A stretch of DNA of 31,503 bases from Fimenecus sp051881455. Lineage in GTDB: Bacteria > Bacillota > Clostridia > Oscillospirales > Acutalibacteraceae. The notes beneath the pieces were generated by a model that ran no database searches, was not told the DNA's origin, and saw only the letters and a program-made list of their open reading frames with translations. Shown in pieces: positions 23,837 through 31,430 of this stretch (positions are counted from its first letter, which is position 1; the number at the start of each line of letters is the position of its first letter). The stretch lies in NCBI GenBank assembly GCA_051881455.1, contig JBJEPX010000071.1, positions 1-31,503 on the forward strand. The letters are read 5' to 3'. The translations under genes were made by a program, and so were the position numbers.

Positions 23837-24615
23837 TTCACCAATTCCCACATTATAATTGAGGCAGCGGCGGCGGCGTTAAGAGACTCTGCCCTGCCCT
23901 GCATTTTAATAGTAATGCTATCACGGCACTTGTCAATGATTTCTTTTGACACACCGTTGCCCTCGTTGCCTATTATGCATAAAGCGCCCGCCCCGAAATC
24001 AACCTCTGTAACGCTTGTTGCCGTACTGTCAGGCACGGCGGCATATGACGGTATTCCCTCAGCCTCTGCTTTTTTAATCTCCTCACCCAAATCGGCGCAA
24101 ACGAGCACAGGGAGTCTCAGCAGCGCTCCCATTGACGCTCTCAATGCTTTGGGGTTATAAATATCACAGCCCCCCGAAACAATTAGCCCGTCAATTCCCA
24201 GTGCCTCGGCTGTTCGGGAAACTGCTCCCAGATTATCGGGAGTCTGAACCGTGTCAAGGGCGATATATTTCCCGCCCTCTTTGTATGCAAAGGTATACCC
24301 CGGCATTTTTACGGTACACACCACCCCTTGGGGAGTAACGGTATCGCTTATGCTTTTAATTATCTCCTCGCTTACGCAGAAACAGCCTGTGGCGACGCTT
24401 TTTAACGCTGAAACACCTTCAAAGAACTTTTCTTCACAGCTTTCGGTATAAAAAACGCTTACGATTTCACAGCCGCTTTTTAGAGCGTCACAGCAAAGGC
24501 GAACTCCCTCCAAAACGAACAGCCGGGTATTCCGCCGTTCCTTTGCAGAGGTTAAAAGCGCCCTAATTTCTTTTATTTTAGGATTATTTTTCGCAGTTAT
24601 AACAAAATCCGACAT
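23833..24615 (-). CDS. TrmH/SpoU-family RNA 2'-O-methyltransferase
   Basis: A 260-residue SPOUT methyltransferase that should methylate a ribose 2'-OH of rRNA or tRNA; the exact site cannot be read from sequence. An N-terminal substrate-binding domain begins ITAKNNPKIKEIRALL. The C-terminal knot domain has ALDTVQTPDNLGAVSRTAEALG, IIGNEGNGVSKEI and the final IKMQGRAESLNAAAAASI, the three family motifs. No ribosome binding site is visible; the ATG comes just after the U-tract of the rplT terminator. It overlaps dprA by 4 bases. Confidence 0.92.
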   Translation of the reverse strand: MSDFVITAKNNPKIKEIRALLTSAKERRNTRLFVLEGVRLCCDALKSGCEIVSVFYTESCEEKFFEGVSALKSVATGCFCVSEEIIKSISDTVTPQGVVCTVKMPGYTFAYKEGGKYIALDTVQTPDNLGAVSRTAEALGIDGLIVSGGCDIYNPKALRASMGALLRLPVLVCADLGEEIKKAEAEGIPSYAAVPDSTATSVTEVDFGAGALCIIGNEGNGVSKEIIDKCRDSITIKMQGRAESLNAAAAASIIMWELVK

Positions 24616-24621
24616 AATTTT

Positions 24622-24661
24622 TAAAATGCAAAACCACGCGCGAGGGGGACTCGGCGTGGTT
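24622..24661 (-). terminator. Terminator of infC-rpmI-rplT operon
   Basis: On the minus strand AACCACGC (24654-24661) pairs with GCGTGGTT (24632-24639), with a further CGAG/CTCG pairing inside the loop. It is followed by TTTTGCATTTT. The hairpin begins shortly after the rplT stop and ends about 16 bases before the next start codon. Confidence 0.8.
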
Positions 24662-24674
24662 ACTTAACTGATTC

Positions 24675-25031
24675 TTATTTAAGAGCTTCCTTTGCCTTTT
24701 CGGTAAGTGCTGTGAATGCTGCGGGATCTGCAATTGCAATCTCTGAAAGCATTTTACGGTTAAGGTCAATTCCTGCTTTTTTAAGACCGTTGATGAATGT
24801 TGAATAGTTCATTCCGTTCATTTTGCAAGCAGCGGAAATTCTTGTAATCCAAAGCTTTCTGAAATCGCGCTTCTTCTGCTTTCTTCCTACATATGCATAC
24901 TGACCGGACTTCATAACAGCCTGCTTAGCTGTTTTGAAAAGATTGCTCTTTGAGCCGTAGTAGCCCTTTGCAAGCTTTAATACTTTATTTCTTCTTTTGC
25001 GAGTCATCATCGCACCTTTAATTCGTGCCAT
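24675..25031 (-). CDS. rplT: 50S ribosomal protein L20
   Basis: A 118-residue basic protein that binds 23S rRNA early in 50S assembly and, in B. subtilis and E. coli, represses its own operon. Typical segments are the start MARIKGAMMTRKRRNKVLKL, then AKGYYGSKSNLFKTA, YAYVGRKQKKRDFRKLWITR and INAA-like ISAACKMNGMNYS. A GGAGGTAAAG site precedes the ATG. A small inverted repeat (25060-25074) lies in the gap after rpmI. Confidence 0.98.
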   Translation of the reverse strand: MARIKGAMMTRKRRNKVLKLAKGYYGSKSNLFKTAKQAVMKSGQYAYVGRKQKKRDFRKLWITRISAACKMNGMNYSTFINGLKKAGIDLNRKMLSEIAIADPAAFTALTEKAKEALK

Positions 25032-25079
25032 TTCTCTTTACCTCCGTTAGTTGAGTAATCGCCTTTTAAAGGCGCTCGA

Positions 25080-25277
25080 TTATTTATAGGGAATAAGACG
25101 CTTAATCTGCTTGCAGTTTGTTGTATCTGCAACGGCAGTCTTGCGGAGATTTCTCTTTCTCTTTGTGCTCTTCTTGGTAAGGATGTGAGATTTGTTTGCA
25201 TGAGCTCTCATGGGCTTACCGTTTTTTGACATCTTGAAGCGCTTTTTTGCTCCGCTGTGTGTTTTAATCTTCGGCAT
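25080..25277 (-). CDS. rpmI: 50S ribosomal protein L35
   Basis: A 65-residue, strongly basic protein with the L35 pattern: MPKIKTHSGAKKRFKMSKNG at the start, then HILTKKSTKRKRNLRK, and the end IKRLIPYK. The length is standard. It is the middle gene of the conserved infC-rpmI-rplT operon, 33 bases after infC. Confidence 0.98.
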   Translation of the reverse strand: MPKIKTHSGAKKRFKMSKNGKPMRAHANKSHILTKKSTKRKRNLRKTAVADTTNCKQIKRLIPYK

Positions 25278-25310
25278 AATAATATCCTCCTAAACAATAT
25301 AATACATCAC

Positions 25311-25829
25311 TTATTTCGACGACTTGGGAGAGAGGAACATGAGCATTTGTCTGCCCTCAAGCTTTGCGGGCTTGTCAACCGTTCCCACCTCTGCGCAGGC
25401 CTCGGCAAATCTATCCATAATACCGTTGCCCAAATGAGCGTGAGCCATTTCACGGCCTCTGAAACGGATGGAAACCTTTACCTTGTTGCCTGCTTTAAGG
25501 AATTTAAGAGCATGGTTCAGCTTTGTATCAAAGTCATGCGTATCAATGTTGACAGACAGCCTGATTTCCTTAGTTTCAACTATGCGCTGATTCTTTTTGG
25601 CTTCCTTTTCGCGTTTAGCCTGCTCAAATCGGTACTTTCCGTAGTCCATAATTTTGCATACGGGCGGATTTGCCTGAGGAGCAACCTTAACAAGGTCAAG
25701 ATTTTTCTGCTCGGCTTTTTTAAGAGCGTCCTTCGCGGACATAATGCCAAGCTGCTCACCGTCATCGGTAATTACTCTGACCTCTTTGTCTCTGATTTCT
25801 TCATTGATTTGCAATTCTTTGGTACTGAT
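25311..25829 (-). CDS. infC: Translation initiation factor IF-3, ATC start
   Basis: Binds the 30S subunit, prevents premature 50S joining and proofreads the start codon. The N domain has QINEEIRDKEVRVI and DGEQLGIMSAKDALKKA; VAPQANPPVCKIMDYGKYRF crosses to the C domain, which has VKVSIRFRGREMAH. No ATG fits. The likely start is ATC at 25829, 7 bases after GAGAGGTG, giving ISTKELQINEEIR, which lines up with B. subtilis IF-3. A GTG at 25862 with a weaker AGGTG would add 11 residues not typical of the family. Rare AUU/AUC infC starts let IF-3 lower its own synthesis. The protein is 172 residues long. Confidence 0.93.
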   Translation of the reverse strand: MSTKELQINEEIRDKEVRVITDDGEQLGIMSAKDALKKAEQKNLDLVKVAPQANPPVCKIMDYGKYRFEQAKREKEAKKNQRIVETKEIRLSVNIDTHDFDTKLNHALKFLKAGNKVKVSIRFRGREMAHAHLGNGIMDRFAEACAEVGTVDKPAKLEGRQMLMFLSPKSSK

Positions 25830-25862
25830 AAACGAACACCTCTCAAAGCCCTTAGGCGACAC

Positions 25863-26008
25863 GCGGTCACCTACACGGCGAAATTAAAATGCGGACAGAT
25901 AATTCTGCCCGCACCTTTACAAACTCAAAAAACTAAAAAAGTTATTGACCGGGCGGCACATACGCCGCAGGGTGAGAACAAAATAATCCGTTCTGCTTTA
26001 TTGCTCTG
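25863..26008 (-). promoter_or_regulatory. infC leader, L20-leader-like
   Basis: The transcript leader of infC is about 140-175 bases long and structured. From the 5' side it has a GC hairpin (TGCGGC-GTATGT-GCCGCC on the minus strand, around 25950-25972), a U-run (AACTTTTTTAG), and then the attenuator hairpin listed separately. In low-GC Firmicutes the infC-rpmI-rplT leader ends transcription early when L20 is in excess. The placement and final hairpin fit that, but I could not align it to the known L20 leader. Confidence 0.6.
25881..25913 (-). terminator. Attenuator hairpin in infC leader
   Basis: On the minus strand a 10-bp stem, TGCGGGCAGA with TCTGTCCGCA (one G-U pair), and an ATTA loop are followed by TTTTAATTT. 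It lies before the infC start, so it can act as a conditional terminator of the whole operon. Confidence 0.7.
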
Positions 26009-26010
26009 CT

Positions 26011-26038
26011 ATTATAACATATATTTTTCGTATGTCAA
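26011..26038 (-). promoter_or_regulatory. infC operon promoter
   Basis: Consensus TTGACA (26033-26038) and TATAAT (26011-26016) are separated by 16 bases, with TG one base upstream of the -10 box. This is the strongest promoter in the window, as expected for a ribosomal operon. Transcription would start near 26004. Confidence 0.85.
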
Positions 26039-26112
26039 CTGTTTTTTCAAGATTTTTATTGTATGGGACGGTGAGTCTCCTACGAATGTAAATTTAAATT
26101 TATATTTCACAC

Positions 26113-26183
26113 GGTAGGGCGGGGGCTTGCCCCCGCCGTGGTGATTGATGTTATTTGCGGCGGGGGCAAGCCCCCGCCCTACC
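26113..26183. repeat. Perfect 26-bp inverted repeat, GTAGGG-ended
   Basis: Two identical 26-base arms face each other (26113-26138 and 26158-26183) across 19 bases. Each arm starts GGTAGGG and contains the inner palindrome CGGGGGCTTGCCCCCG. The outer ends read GTAGGG and CCCTAC, as in the unit at 29829-29903. It has no coding capacity and looks like a small non-autonomous palindromic element. It lies in the 491-base gap between the lipoprotein gene and infC. Confidence 0.75.
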
Positions 26184-26200
26184 ATACCCCGCACCTCTTG

Positions 26201-26277
26201 TCTCCCCTGAAAGGGGAGATGTCACGAAGTGACAGAAGGGTTATTTTTTCGGGACGATGAAAGGCATCGTCCCCTAC
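26201..26277. repeat. Two-hairpin palindromic repeat, copy B, plus third hairpin
   Basis: TCTCCCCT/AGGGGAGA (loop GAA) and TGTCAC/GTGACA (loop GAA) repeat the plan of copy A at 12011-12056. The outer base pair of stem 1 and three pairs of stem 2 are changed but still paired. Then comes a 9-bp hairpin, GGGACGATG/CATCGTCCC, ending CCCCTAC. A weaker related piece (GGGACGGTGAGTCTCCTAC) lies near 26066. Confidence 0.7.
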
Positions 26278-26320
26278 AAAATATCAAAAAACTTCCAACT
26301 ATTAATTTTCAATTTTAATT

Positions 26321-27448
26321 TTATTCCGCCGTTTCTTTCCAGCCGAAGTTATATGTAAGCTGTGAAGTGCAGGGGAATTCCACGATAACATTTCCGTACT
26401 GCTCCAGCGCACCCTTGAAGGTAACATTTGCGGTTATAACCATATTCTTATCATATGTAACATAAGTCATTTCGTCATTGACCGCGTTTACGCCTGCCGT
26501 GATTTTGCAGGGCTTAAATGCAATTTCAAAGGAATTGAGCGTCATATAGCTTTCCGCCTTCTTAAACTGCTCCATAATTCCGTCCTTTTCACGGATTGAA
26601 AATGCCTTTTGAACATTTTCCTCCTGAGGCTTCACCATTATACAGATTGTACGGTTGAGCTCGGTGGGTACAAAGATGTATTCACCCCGCTCATCCTCTG
26701 CATTGTCACCGTTTTCGTCAATATCGTTTACAAGCATGGGAATTACCGAAGAATAAACAGGATATGTTTTTGTTTCTTTATCCGTATAAAGGTCGTCAAG
26801 AGTGAGTCGGCTTGCATATTTCTCGCCCAAAGGATACATAACCTCGCTCAAATCTGCGCCGTAATCGGTTGCCTCGTCCTGCCCCTTGTTCATAAGGAAG
26901 CTTCCTATATCCTGCAAAGCATTGTCAGCATACAAACGGAAAGCGGCACGGAAAACATCCTGATTTTCAAGTTCTTTACCGTCAGCAGATTTGAAAACAA
27001 CCTCATCGTTATGGTCAATCCAAAAGTATTCATTGTACGAAACTCTTGCAGAGCCGTTTTCCTTGATATCGTTAATCAGAGTGTTGAAATAATCAAGCAC
27101 CTGCTGCTGATTTGCAGTGAGTTTTGCCATCTGTTCGGCAGGAATAATCGCAAGGAGGTCGTCAAAATACGCCTCACCGCCGAAGGTGGAAACAAGCTCA
27201 TAATAAGACAGCTCAACGGTTTTATCGTCGGTTTTCTTATTGGTATTCTCAAAAAGCGTTGCCAGCTTGTCACCGGGCAGAACTTTTCTCAAATCGCCGT
27301 AGGTCAGCACAAACTTTGCGTCCTGTAAATCGGTTTTAACCGTGGCAACCTTAGGCTTTTCGGCTTGCGTTCCGCAGCCTGCAAAGGCTGTTACCATAAG
27401 CACGGCAACAAGAACAAGGCTTACAATTCTGTATATTTTTTTCTTCAT
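26321..27448 (-). CDS. Hypothetical lipoprotein
   Basis: A 375-residue protein with a lipoprotein signal: MKKKIYRIVSLVLVAVLMVT, then AFAGC with the lipidated Cys25. The mature part is soluble, acidic and aromatic, with no metal or protease motif I can see. It has no repeats, and I do not recognise the family. The ATG at 27448 has GAGAGGGG seven bases upstream; the frame open to 27547 would put 33 unrelated residues before the signal peptide. It starts 25 bases after the M28 peptidase gene, so both are probably co-expressed at the membrane. It could be a partner or substrate-binding protein of the peptidase, which is inference. Confidence 0.8.
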   Translation of the reverse strand: MKKKIYRIVSLVLVAVLMVTAFAGCGTQAEKPKVATVKTDLQDAKFVLTYGDLRKVLPGDKLATLFENTNKKTDDKTVELSYYELVSTFGGEAYFDDLLAIIPAEQMAKLTANQQQVLDYFNTLINDIKENGSARVSYNEYFWIDHNDEVVFKSADGKELENQDVFRAAFRLYADNALQDIGSFLMNKGQDEATDYGADLSEVMYPLGEKYASRLTLDDLYTDKETKTYPVYSSVIPMLVNDIDENGDNAEDERGEYIFVPTELNRTICIMVKPQEENVQKAFSIREKDGIMEQFKKAESYMTLNSFEIAFKPCKITAGVNAVNDEMTYVTYDKNMVITANVTFKGALEQYGNVIVEFPCTSQLTYNFGWKETAE

Positions 27449-27473
27449 TTTTATTCCCCTCTCGGTGAATTTG

Positions 27474-28742
27474 TCAATACTTGTCACAAAGCCCCTGCTC
27501 ATCAAAGAGGAATACGGTTTCAAGCATAATCTTGATTCCTGCCTCAAAGGTTTTCATATCAAGATTATCTGCTGTATCGCCTCTTGTATGATAATATCTT
27601 GCGGGTTCGGGATCCATAGCGGCAAGAGCAACGGATTTTATTCCTCCCTGCTGCGCCGCCGCGGCGTCGGACGAACCGAAGAAAACAGATGCAAAAGGTA
27701 TGTCATAGCCTGCGTTTTCGCACGCTTTTTTAACCATTTCTGCCGCCTGTGAATCAAGCTTTACGGTGCCTGTCATATCCTTGTTGTAAACGCCCATATA
27801 ATCGTAATCGCGAAGTGTATCCACAGCCATAAACACTGTTTCAACGCCACTGTCCTTATACTCTTTTGCATGAGCCTTTGCAAACGCCTTTGCACCTCTT
27901 AAGCCCGCCTCTTCACAGCCTGTTGACATTGCAATAACCTCTGTGTTTTCGAAGCGTATATCGTTATCTTTAAGGTATTTAAGCACCGCCATTGAAGCGA
28001 AAACTCCTGTGAGATTATCGTTTGCACCGTCAACGCACATCTTCCAGTTAACGAAAAATAAAATAAGTACAAAACCGGGAATTGCAAGACACTGAACGAC
28101 AATCAGAACTATTCTCATAATGCCGCCCATATCAAAAAACGAAAGAACGTCTACAATCAACGCCACCACAAGAGAAGCAATACCGATAATAATTACGGCT
28201 GTTAAAAGCTTTCCGCCGCCCAAATGGGTATACCACCATTCATATGCAGAATCTATATGACCTGCTAAAACTATACGTCTTTTAGTTTCACCTGACGCCT
28301 TTCTTACACAAAGCACATTGCTTGACTCTCTTTTCGGGAAAAAAGGATCCATCATTTTTCTGTAAAAAAGGAATTCGCCCAAAAGAAATACGAGCGAAAT
28401 AACGCTGAGCACAGTTGCCGCAACTTTAAGGGCAACGGTGGCGGCAGGAACCACTCCCGACAGCGCCAGTATCATAAGCGCCGCAGAAATCAGCATCATA
28501 ATGCCGTCAATAAGCACCCAACCCATAAAAGCCTTGGGATGTAAAGTAAAGCTTTCTCTTTTTACTTCATCGGCAATAGGCGCCATAAGATTTTCAACAT
28601 AATCCTGCGCTTTTTTCTCGCCCTCCTCACCCGATGGACGGGGGCCGATGTTCGCGCACACTTTCTTTACCTCTCTTGCCGCAAAGTTCGTACACTCTCG
28701 AACCTTTGAAGCATAATTGCTGTTACTTTCGCTTGCTTTCAT
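27474..28742 (-). CDS. Membrane-inserted M28-family metallopeptidase
   Basis: A 422-residue zinc aminopeptidase-type protein. Candidate metal ligands of M28 are visible: H162 (LAGHIDSAYE), D242 (VDGANDNLTG), E277/E278 (STGCEEAGLRG), D308 (FMAVDTL) and H385 (RYYHTRGDT). Four hydrophobic segments interrupt the fold: about 71-96, 100-124 (before the first ligand) and 178-202, 208-232 (between ligands H162 and D242). The enzyme is therefore membrane-anchored with its active site built from two separated pieces. There is no N-terminal signal peptide. A GGAGGTAG site supports the ATG. The substrate is unknown; members of the family release N-terminal residues from peptides. Confidence 0.85.
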   Translation of the reverse strand: MKASESNSNYASKVRECTNFAAREVKKVCANIGPRPSGEEGEKKAQDYVENLMAPIADEVKRESFTLHPKAFMGWVLIDGIMMLISAALMILALSGVVPAATVALKVAATVLSVISLVFLLGEFLFYRKMMDPFFPKRESSNVLCVRKASGETKRRIVLAGHIDSAYEWWYTHLGGGKLLTAVIIIGIASLVVALIVDVLSFFDMGGIMRIVLIVVQCLAIPGFVLILFFVNWKMCVDGANDNLTGVFASMAVLKYLKDNDIRFENTEVIAMSTGCEEAGLRGAKAFAKAHAKEYKDSGVETVFMAVDTLRDYDYMGVYNKDMTGTVKLDSQAAEMVKKACENAGYDIPFASVFFGSSDAAAAQQGGIKSVALAAMDPEPARYYHTRGDTADNLDMKTFEAGIKIMLETVFLFDEQGLCDKY

Positions 28743-28877
28743 TTTTTCTACCTCCGTTGGAAAAAATCCCCTTTTATTTTCATATAAATATGCTCAAATA
28801 TTTTATCATACTTTCACCGTTAAGTCACTATTAAAATTAAAAATTTTTCCATTTTTAACCCCAAAATTACGGGATTA

Positions 28878-28906
28878 TTGACAAGCAGGGAAAAAAATAA
28901 TAAACT
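28878..28906 (+). promoter_or_regulatory. Promoter of VanY-like gene
   Basis: TTGACA at 28878-28883 and TAAACT at 28901-28906 are 17 bases apart; the -10 box matches 4 of 6. The 200-base divergent gap with the M28 gene is AT-rich. On the other strand GTGACT-17-TAAAAT near 28800-28830 is a weak candidate for the peptidase operon. Confidence 0.45.
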
Positions 28907-28942
28907 ATATTCAAAGTGCAGATACTTAAAGGAAAAACTGAT

Positions 28943-29800
28943 ATGAAAAAAAAGCGTTTAAAAATAAAAATATTTCTGTTTGCTTCCCTTGTGATAATTC
29001 TGGGTATGCTCACCGTTTTATACGCGGCTTTCTGCAAGGGTAAGGGCTACAACCAGATTAAGGTTGAGCTTGAAAGCGTTACCGAAGCGCCTGCCGTCAC
29101 AGAGCCGTCAACCGAATCCCCCAACGAAGCCGTTTCGCAGGAGGAACCGCCCGTAAGCGAGGAGGAAAGCACCTCGGAGCCCGTTGAGGAGCCCACCGAC
29201 CCGCCTGTTGATTGGTCTAACTATAACCCTGTTGATATACTTTCAAGCGAATATTGGTCGCTTACGCTTATAAACCGCAGTCACCCTCTCGCAAAAAGTT
29301 ATTCGCCCGCTCTCGCTCCCGTAATTGAAGGAAGCTCCGTTACGGCGGACAGCCGAGTTGCAGAAGCGTACCAAAAGATGTATAATGACGCACTCATACA
29401 AAATGTTATACTGACTCCCTATGCGGGATATTGCAGTTACAGCCGCCAGCAGACGAATTACGACAATAAGGTGCAGGCGTTTATGCTTCAAAATATGACC
29501 AAAGAAGAGGCGGAGGCAAACGCTCAAAAACGAATTGAGCCTGCCGGATGCAGTGAAAACGGAGCCGGACTCTCAGTTGATATTTCCAGCGCAAGCGCAG
29601 GCTTTGCTTCTACAAACGAATATAAATGGCTTACGGAAAACGCCCACAATTACGGCTTTATCCTCCGCTATCCCGAGGATAAGTCAGATGTGACGGGTAT
29701 GATTTATCAGCCCTGGCATTGGCGATATGTAGGCGTTGACGCCGCAAAGGAAATGAAGGAAAAAAATCAGTGCCTTGAAGAATATTTAGGGGCGGTTTGA
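28943..29800 (+). CDS. VanY/M15-like anchored protein with altered active site
   Basis: A 285-residue protein with a signal-anchor helix (about 8-30) and a Pro/Glu/Ser/Thr linker (45-92), then a domain of the D-alanyl-D-alanine carboxypeptidase VanY type. The C-terminal PWHWRYVG (H259) and D213 ligand positions are present. The first zinc histidine, expected in SEHxxGLxxD, is Asn206 (SENGAGLSVDI, codon AAC). The arginine expected in SGYRS is Cys164 (AGYCSYSRQ). With two key residues changed it may not cut peptidoglycan, and could be a binding protein. The ATG at 28943 has AAAGGA upstream; a GTG at 28916 is less likely. It is the only clear plus-strand gene and ends at a shared terminator. Confidence 0.82.
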   Translation: MKKKRLKIKIFLFASLVIILGMLTVLYAAFCKGKGYNQIKVELESVTEAPAVTEPSTESPNEAVSQEEPPVSEEESTSEPVEEPTDPPVDWSNYNPVDILSSEYWSLTLINRSHPLAKSYSPALAPVIEGSSVTADSRVAEAYQKMYNDALIQNVILTPYAGYCSYSRQQTNYDNKVQAFMLQNMTKEEAEANAQKRIEPAGCSENGAGLSVDISSASAGFASTNEYKWLTENAHNYGFILRYPEDKSDVTGMIYQPWHWRYVGVDAAKEMKEKNQCLEEYLGAV

Positions 29801-29828
29801 AAATTACCGTGATTTTTGCAACGAATTT

Positions 29829-29903
29829 GTAGGGTGCGACGCCTGGTTGCACCGTTGAATTTTTGCGAAATTTTTGCGGGCTGTCGAGGTCACCGGCCCC
29901 TAC
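29829..29903. repeat. GTAGGG...CCCTAC-ended intergenic repeat
   Basis: A 75-base unit that starts GTAGGGTGCGAC and ends CGGCCCCTAC. It contains the hairpin GGTGC...GCACC near its left end. The outer GTAGGG/CCCTAC bases match those of the inverted repeat at 26113-26183, so both may be members of one class of small palindromic elements. No gene is present. Confidence 0.5.
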
Positions 29904-29951
29904 GATAACGCCATTGGTATATATGTGATTTTGCGGGAATTATTAATTGAT

Positions 29952-29987
29952 AAAACGGCAGGTACCGTAATCGGTACCTGCCGTTTT
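29952..29987. terminator. Bidirectional terminator between converging genes
   Basis: A perfect 16-bp stem (29952-29967 with 29972-29987, core ACGGCAGGTACCG) with a TAAT loop carries AAAA on one side and TTTTT on the other. It can end transcripts from the VanY-like gene (plus) and from purB (minus). Confidence 0.9.
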
Positions 29988-29999
29988 TATTATGATTTT

Positions 30000-31430
30000 T
30001 TACACCTTAATCTCAACGCTTATGCCTAAATCGTCCTTATATTTTTCGATGATGGGGGTTACATAGTCGCGGACCATTTCCTCCACCTGCTGAGGTGCTC
30101 TTCCCACGAAGTTTTCGGGTTTCATTTCCGCCTGAATTTCTTCAAGAGTCAAGCCGAAGGACGCATCGTTTGCTATGCGATAAAGCAAGTCGTTCTCCTT
30201 GCCCTCAACCTTGACAACACGGCCTGCATCCATTGAATGACAGCGGATTTTTTCGTGGAGCTCCTGACGGTCGCCGCCTTTTTTAACTGCCGCCATCATA
30301 ATATTTTCGGTGGCCATAAAAGGAAGCTCGCTTTGCAGACGCTTTTCAATCATCTTGGGGTAAACCACTATTCCGCTGACGATATTTATATAAAGCTCCA
30401 GAATTGCGTCAACCGCCAAAAAGCCCTCGGCAACGCTTATTCTCTTGTTAGCGGAGTCGTCAAGCGTTCTTTCAAACCACTGTGTAGAGGCAGTGATTGC
30501 AGGATTTACCGTATCGCAGATTACATATCTTGCAAGGGAAGAAATTCTCTCGCTTCTCATGGGATTGCGCTTATACGCCATAGCAGACGAGCCTATCTGA
30601 TTTTTCTCGAAGGGCTCTTCAAGCTCTTTAAGATGCTGTAAAAGGCGCATATCGTTTGAGAATTTATACGCTGACTGTGCGATAGAAGAAAGTACGGAAA
30701 GCACATGATAATCCAATTTACGGGGATAAGTTTGTCCCGAAACGGGAAAGGTTTCCTCAAAGCCCATTTTTTCGGCAATTTTACGGTCAAGCTCCTTGAT
30801 TTTATCCGTATCGCCGTCAAAAAGCTCCATAAAGCTTGCCTGCGTGCCTGTTGTACCCTTTGAGCCTAAAAGGCGCATTTTTGAAAGCTGGAATTCAAGC
30901 TGTTCCATATCCATTACAAGGTCCATAAGCCAAAGAGAGGCTCTTTTGCCAACGGTTGTGGGCTGTGCCGGCTGAAAATGGGTAAAAGCAAGGCAAGGCA
31001 TATCCTTATATTCCAAAGCGAACTTTGAAAGCTTATCCATAAGATTTACAAGCTTTTTGCGGACAAGCTTCAAGCCCTCGGTCATGGTTATCACATCGGT
31101 ATTGTCACCAACATAGCAAGAGGTTGCGCCCAGATGGATAATTCCCTTTGCCTTGGGGCACTGCTGACCGTAAGCATAAACATGGCTCATTACATCGTGG
31201 CGGACTTCTTTTTCGCGAGCCTCGGCAACCTCATAATTTATGTTGTCCATATTCGCCTTTAACTCGTCAACCTGCTCCTGTGTGATATTAAGCCCCAATT
31301 CCATTTCGCTTTCCGCAAGGGCAACCCAAAGTCTTCTCCATGTTTTAAACTTAAAATCAGGGGAGAAAATATACTTCATTTCCTTGCTTGAATATCTCGA
31401 ATTAAGCGGACTCTCGTAAATATCCTTCAT
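30000..31430 (-). CDS. purB: Adenylosuccinate lyase
   Basis: Catalyses two steps of purine synthesis: SAICAR to AICAR plus fumarate, and adenylosuccinate to AMP plus fumarate. The 476-residue length is typical. Fumarase/aspartase superfamily marks are HLGATSCYVGDN (99-110), THFQPAQPTTVG with H151, and the flexible signature loop GSSAMAYKRNP at 280-290 carrying the catalytic serine. An AAAGGAGAAG site precedes the ATG. It appears to be transcribed alone, ending at the bidirectional terminator; its promoter is at or beyond the right edge. Confidence 0.98.
   Translation of the reverse strand: MKDIYESPLNSRYSSKEMKYIFSPDFKFKTWRRLWVALAESEMELGLNITQEQVDELKANMDNINYEVAEAREKEVRHDVMSHVYAYGQQCPKAKGIIHLGATSCYVGDNTDVITMTEGLKLVRKKLVNLMDKLSKFALEYKDMPCLAFTHFQPAQPTTVGKRASLWLMDLVMDMEQLEFQLSKMRLLGSKGTTGTQASFMELFDGDTDKIKELDRKIAEKMGFEETFPVSGQTYPRKLDYHVLSVLSSIAQSAYKFSNDMRLLQHLKELEEPFEKNQIGSSAMAYKRNPMRSERISSLARYVICDTVNPAITASTQWFERTLDDSANKRISVAEGFLAVDAILELYINIVSGIVVYPKMIEKRLQSELPFMATENIMMAAVKKGGDRQELHEKIRCHSMDAGRVVKVEGKENDLLYRIANDASFGLTLEEIQAEMKPENFVGRAPQQVEEMVRDYVTPIIEKYKDDLGISVEIKV

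Noticed and set aside
25257..26117. Long plus-strand open frame opposite infC and rpmI
   Set aside because: It is antisense to well-supported ribosomal operon genes, covers their promoter and leader, and has no ribosome site or recognisable domain.
26609..27328. 239-codon plus-strand frame opposite the lipoprotein gene
   Set aside because: It mirrors the codon pattern of the real minus-strand lipoprotein, which has a signal peptide and a good ribosome site.
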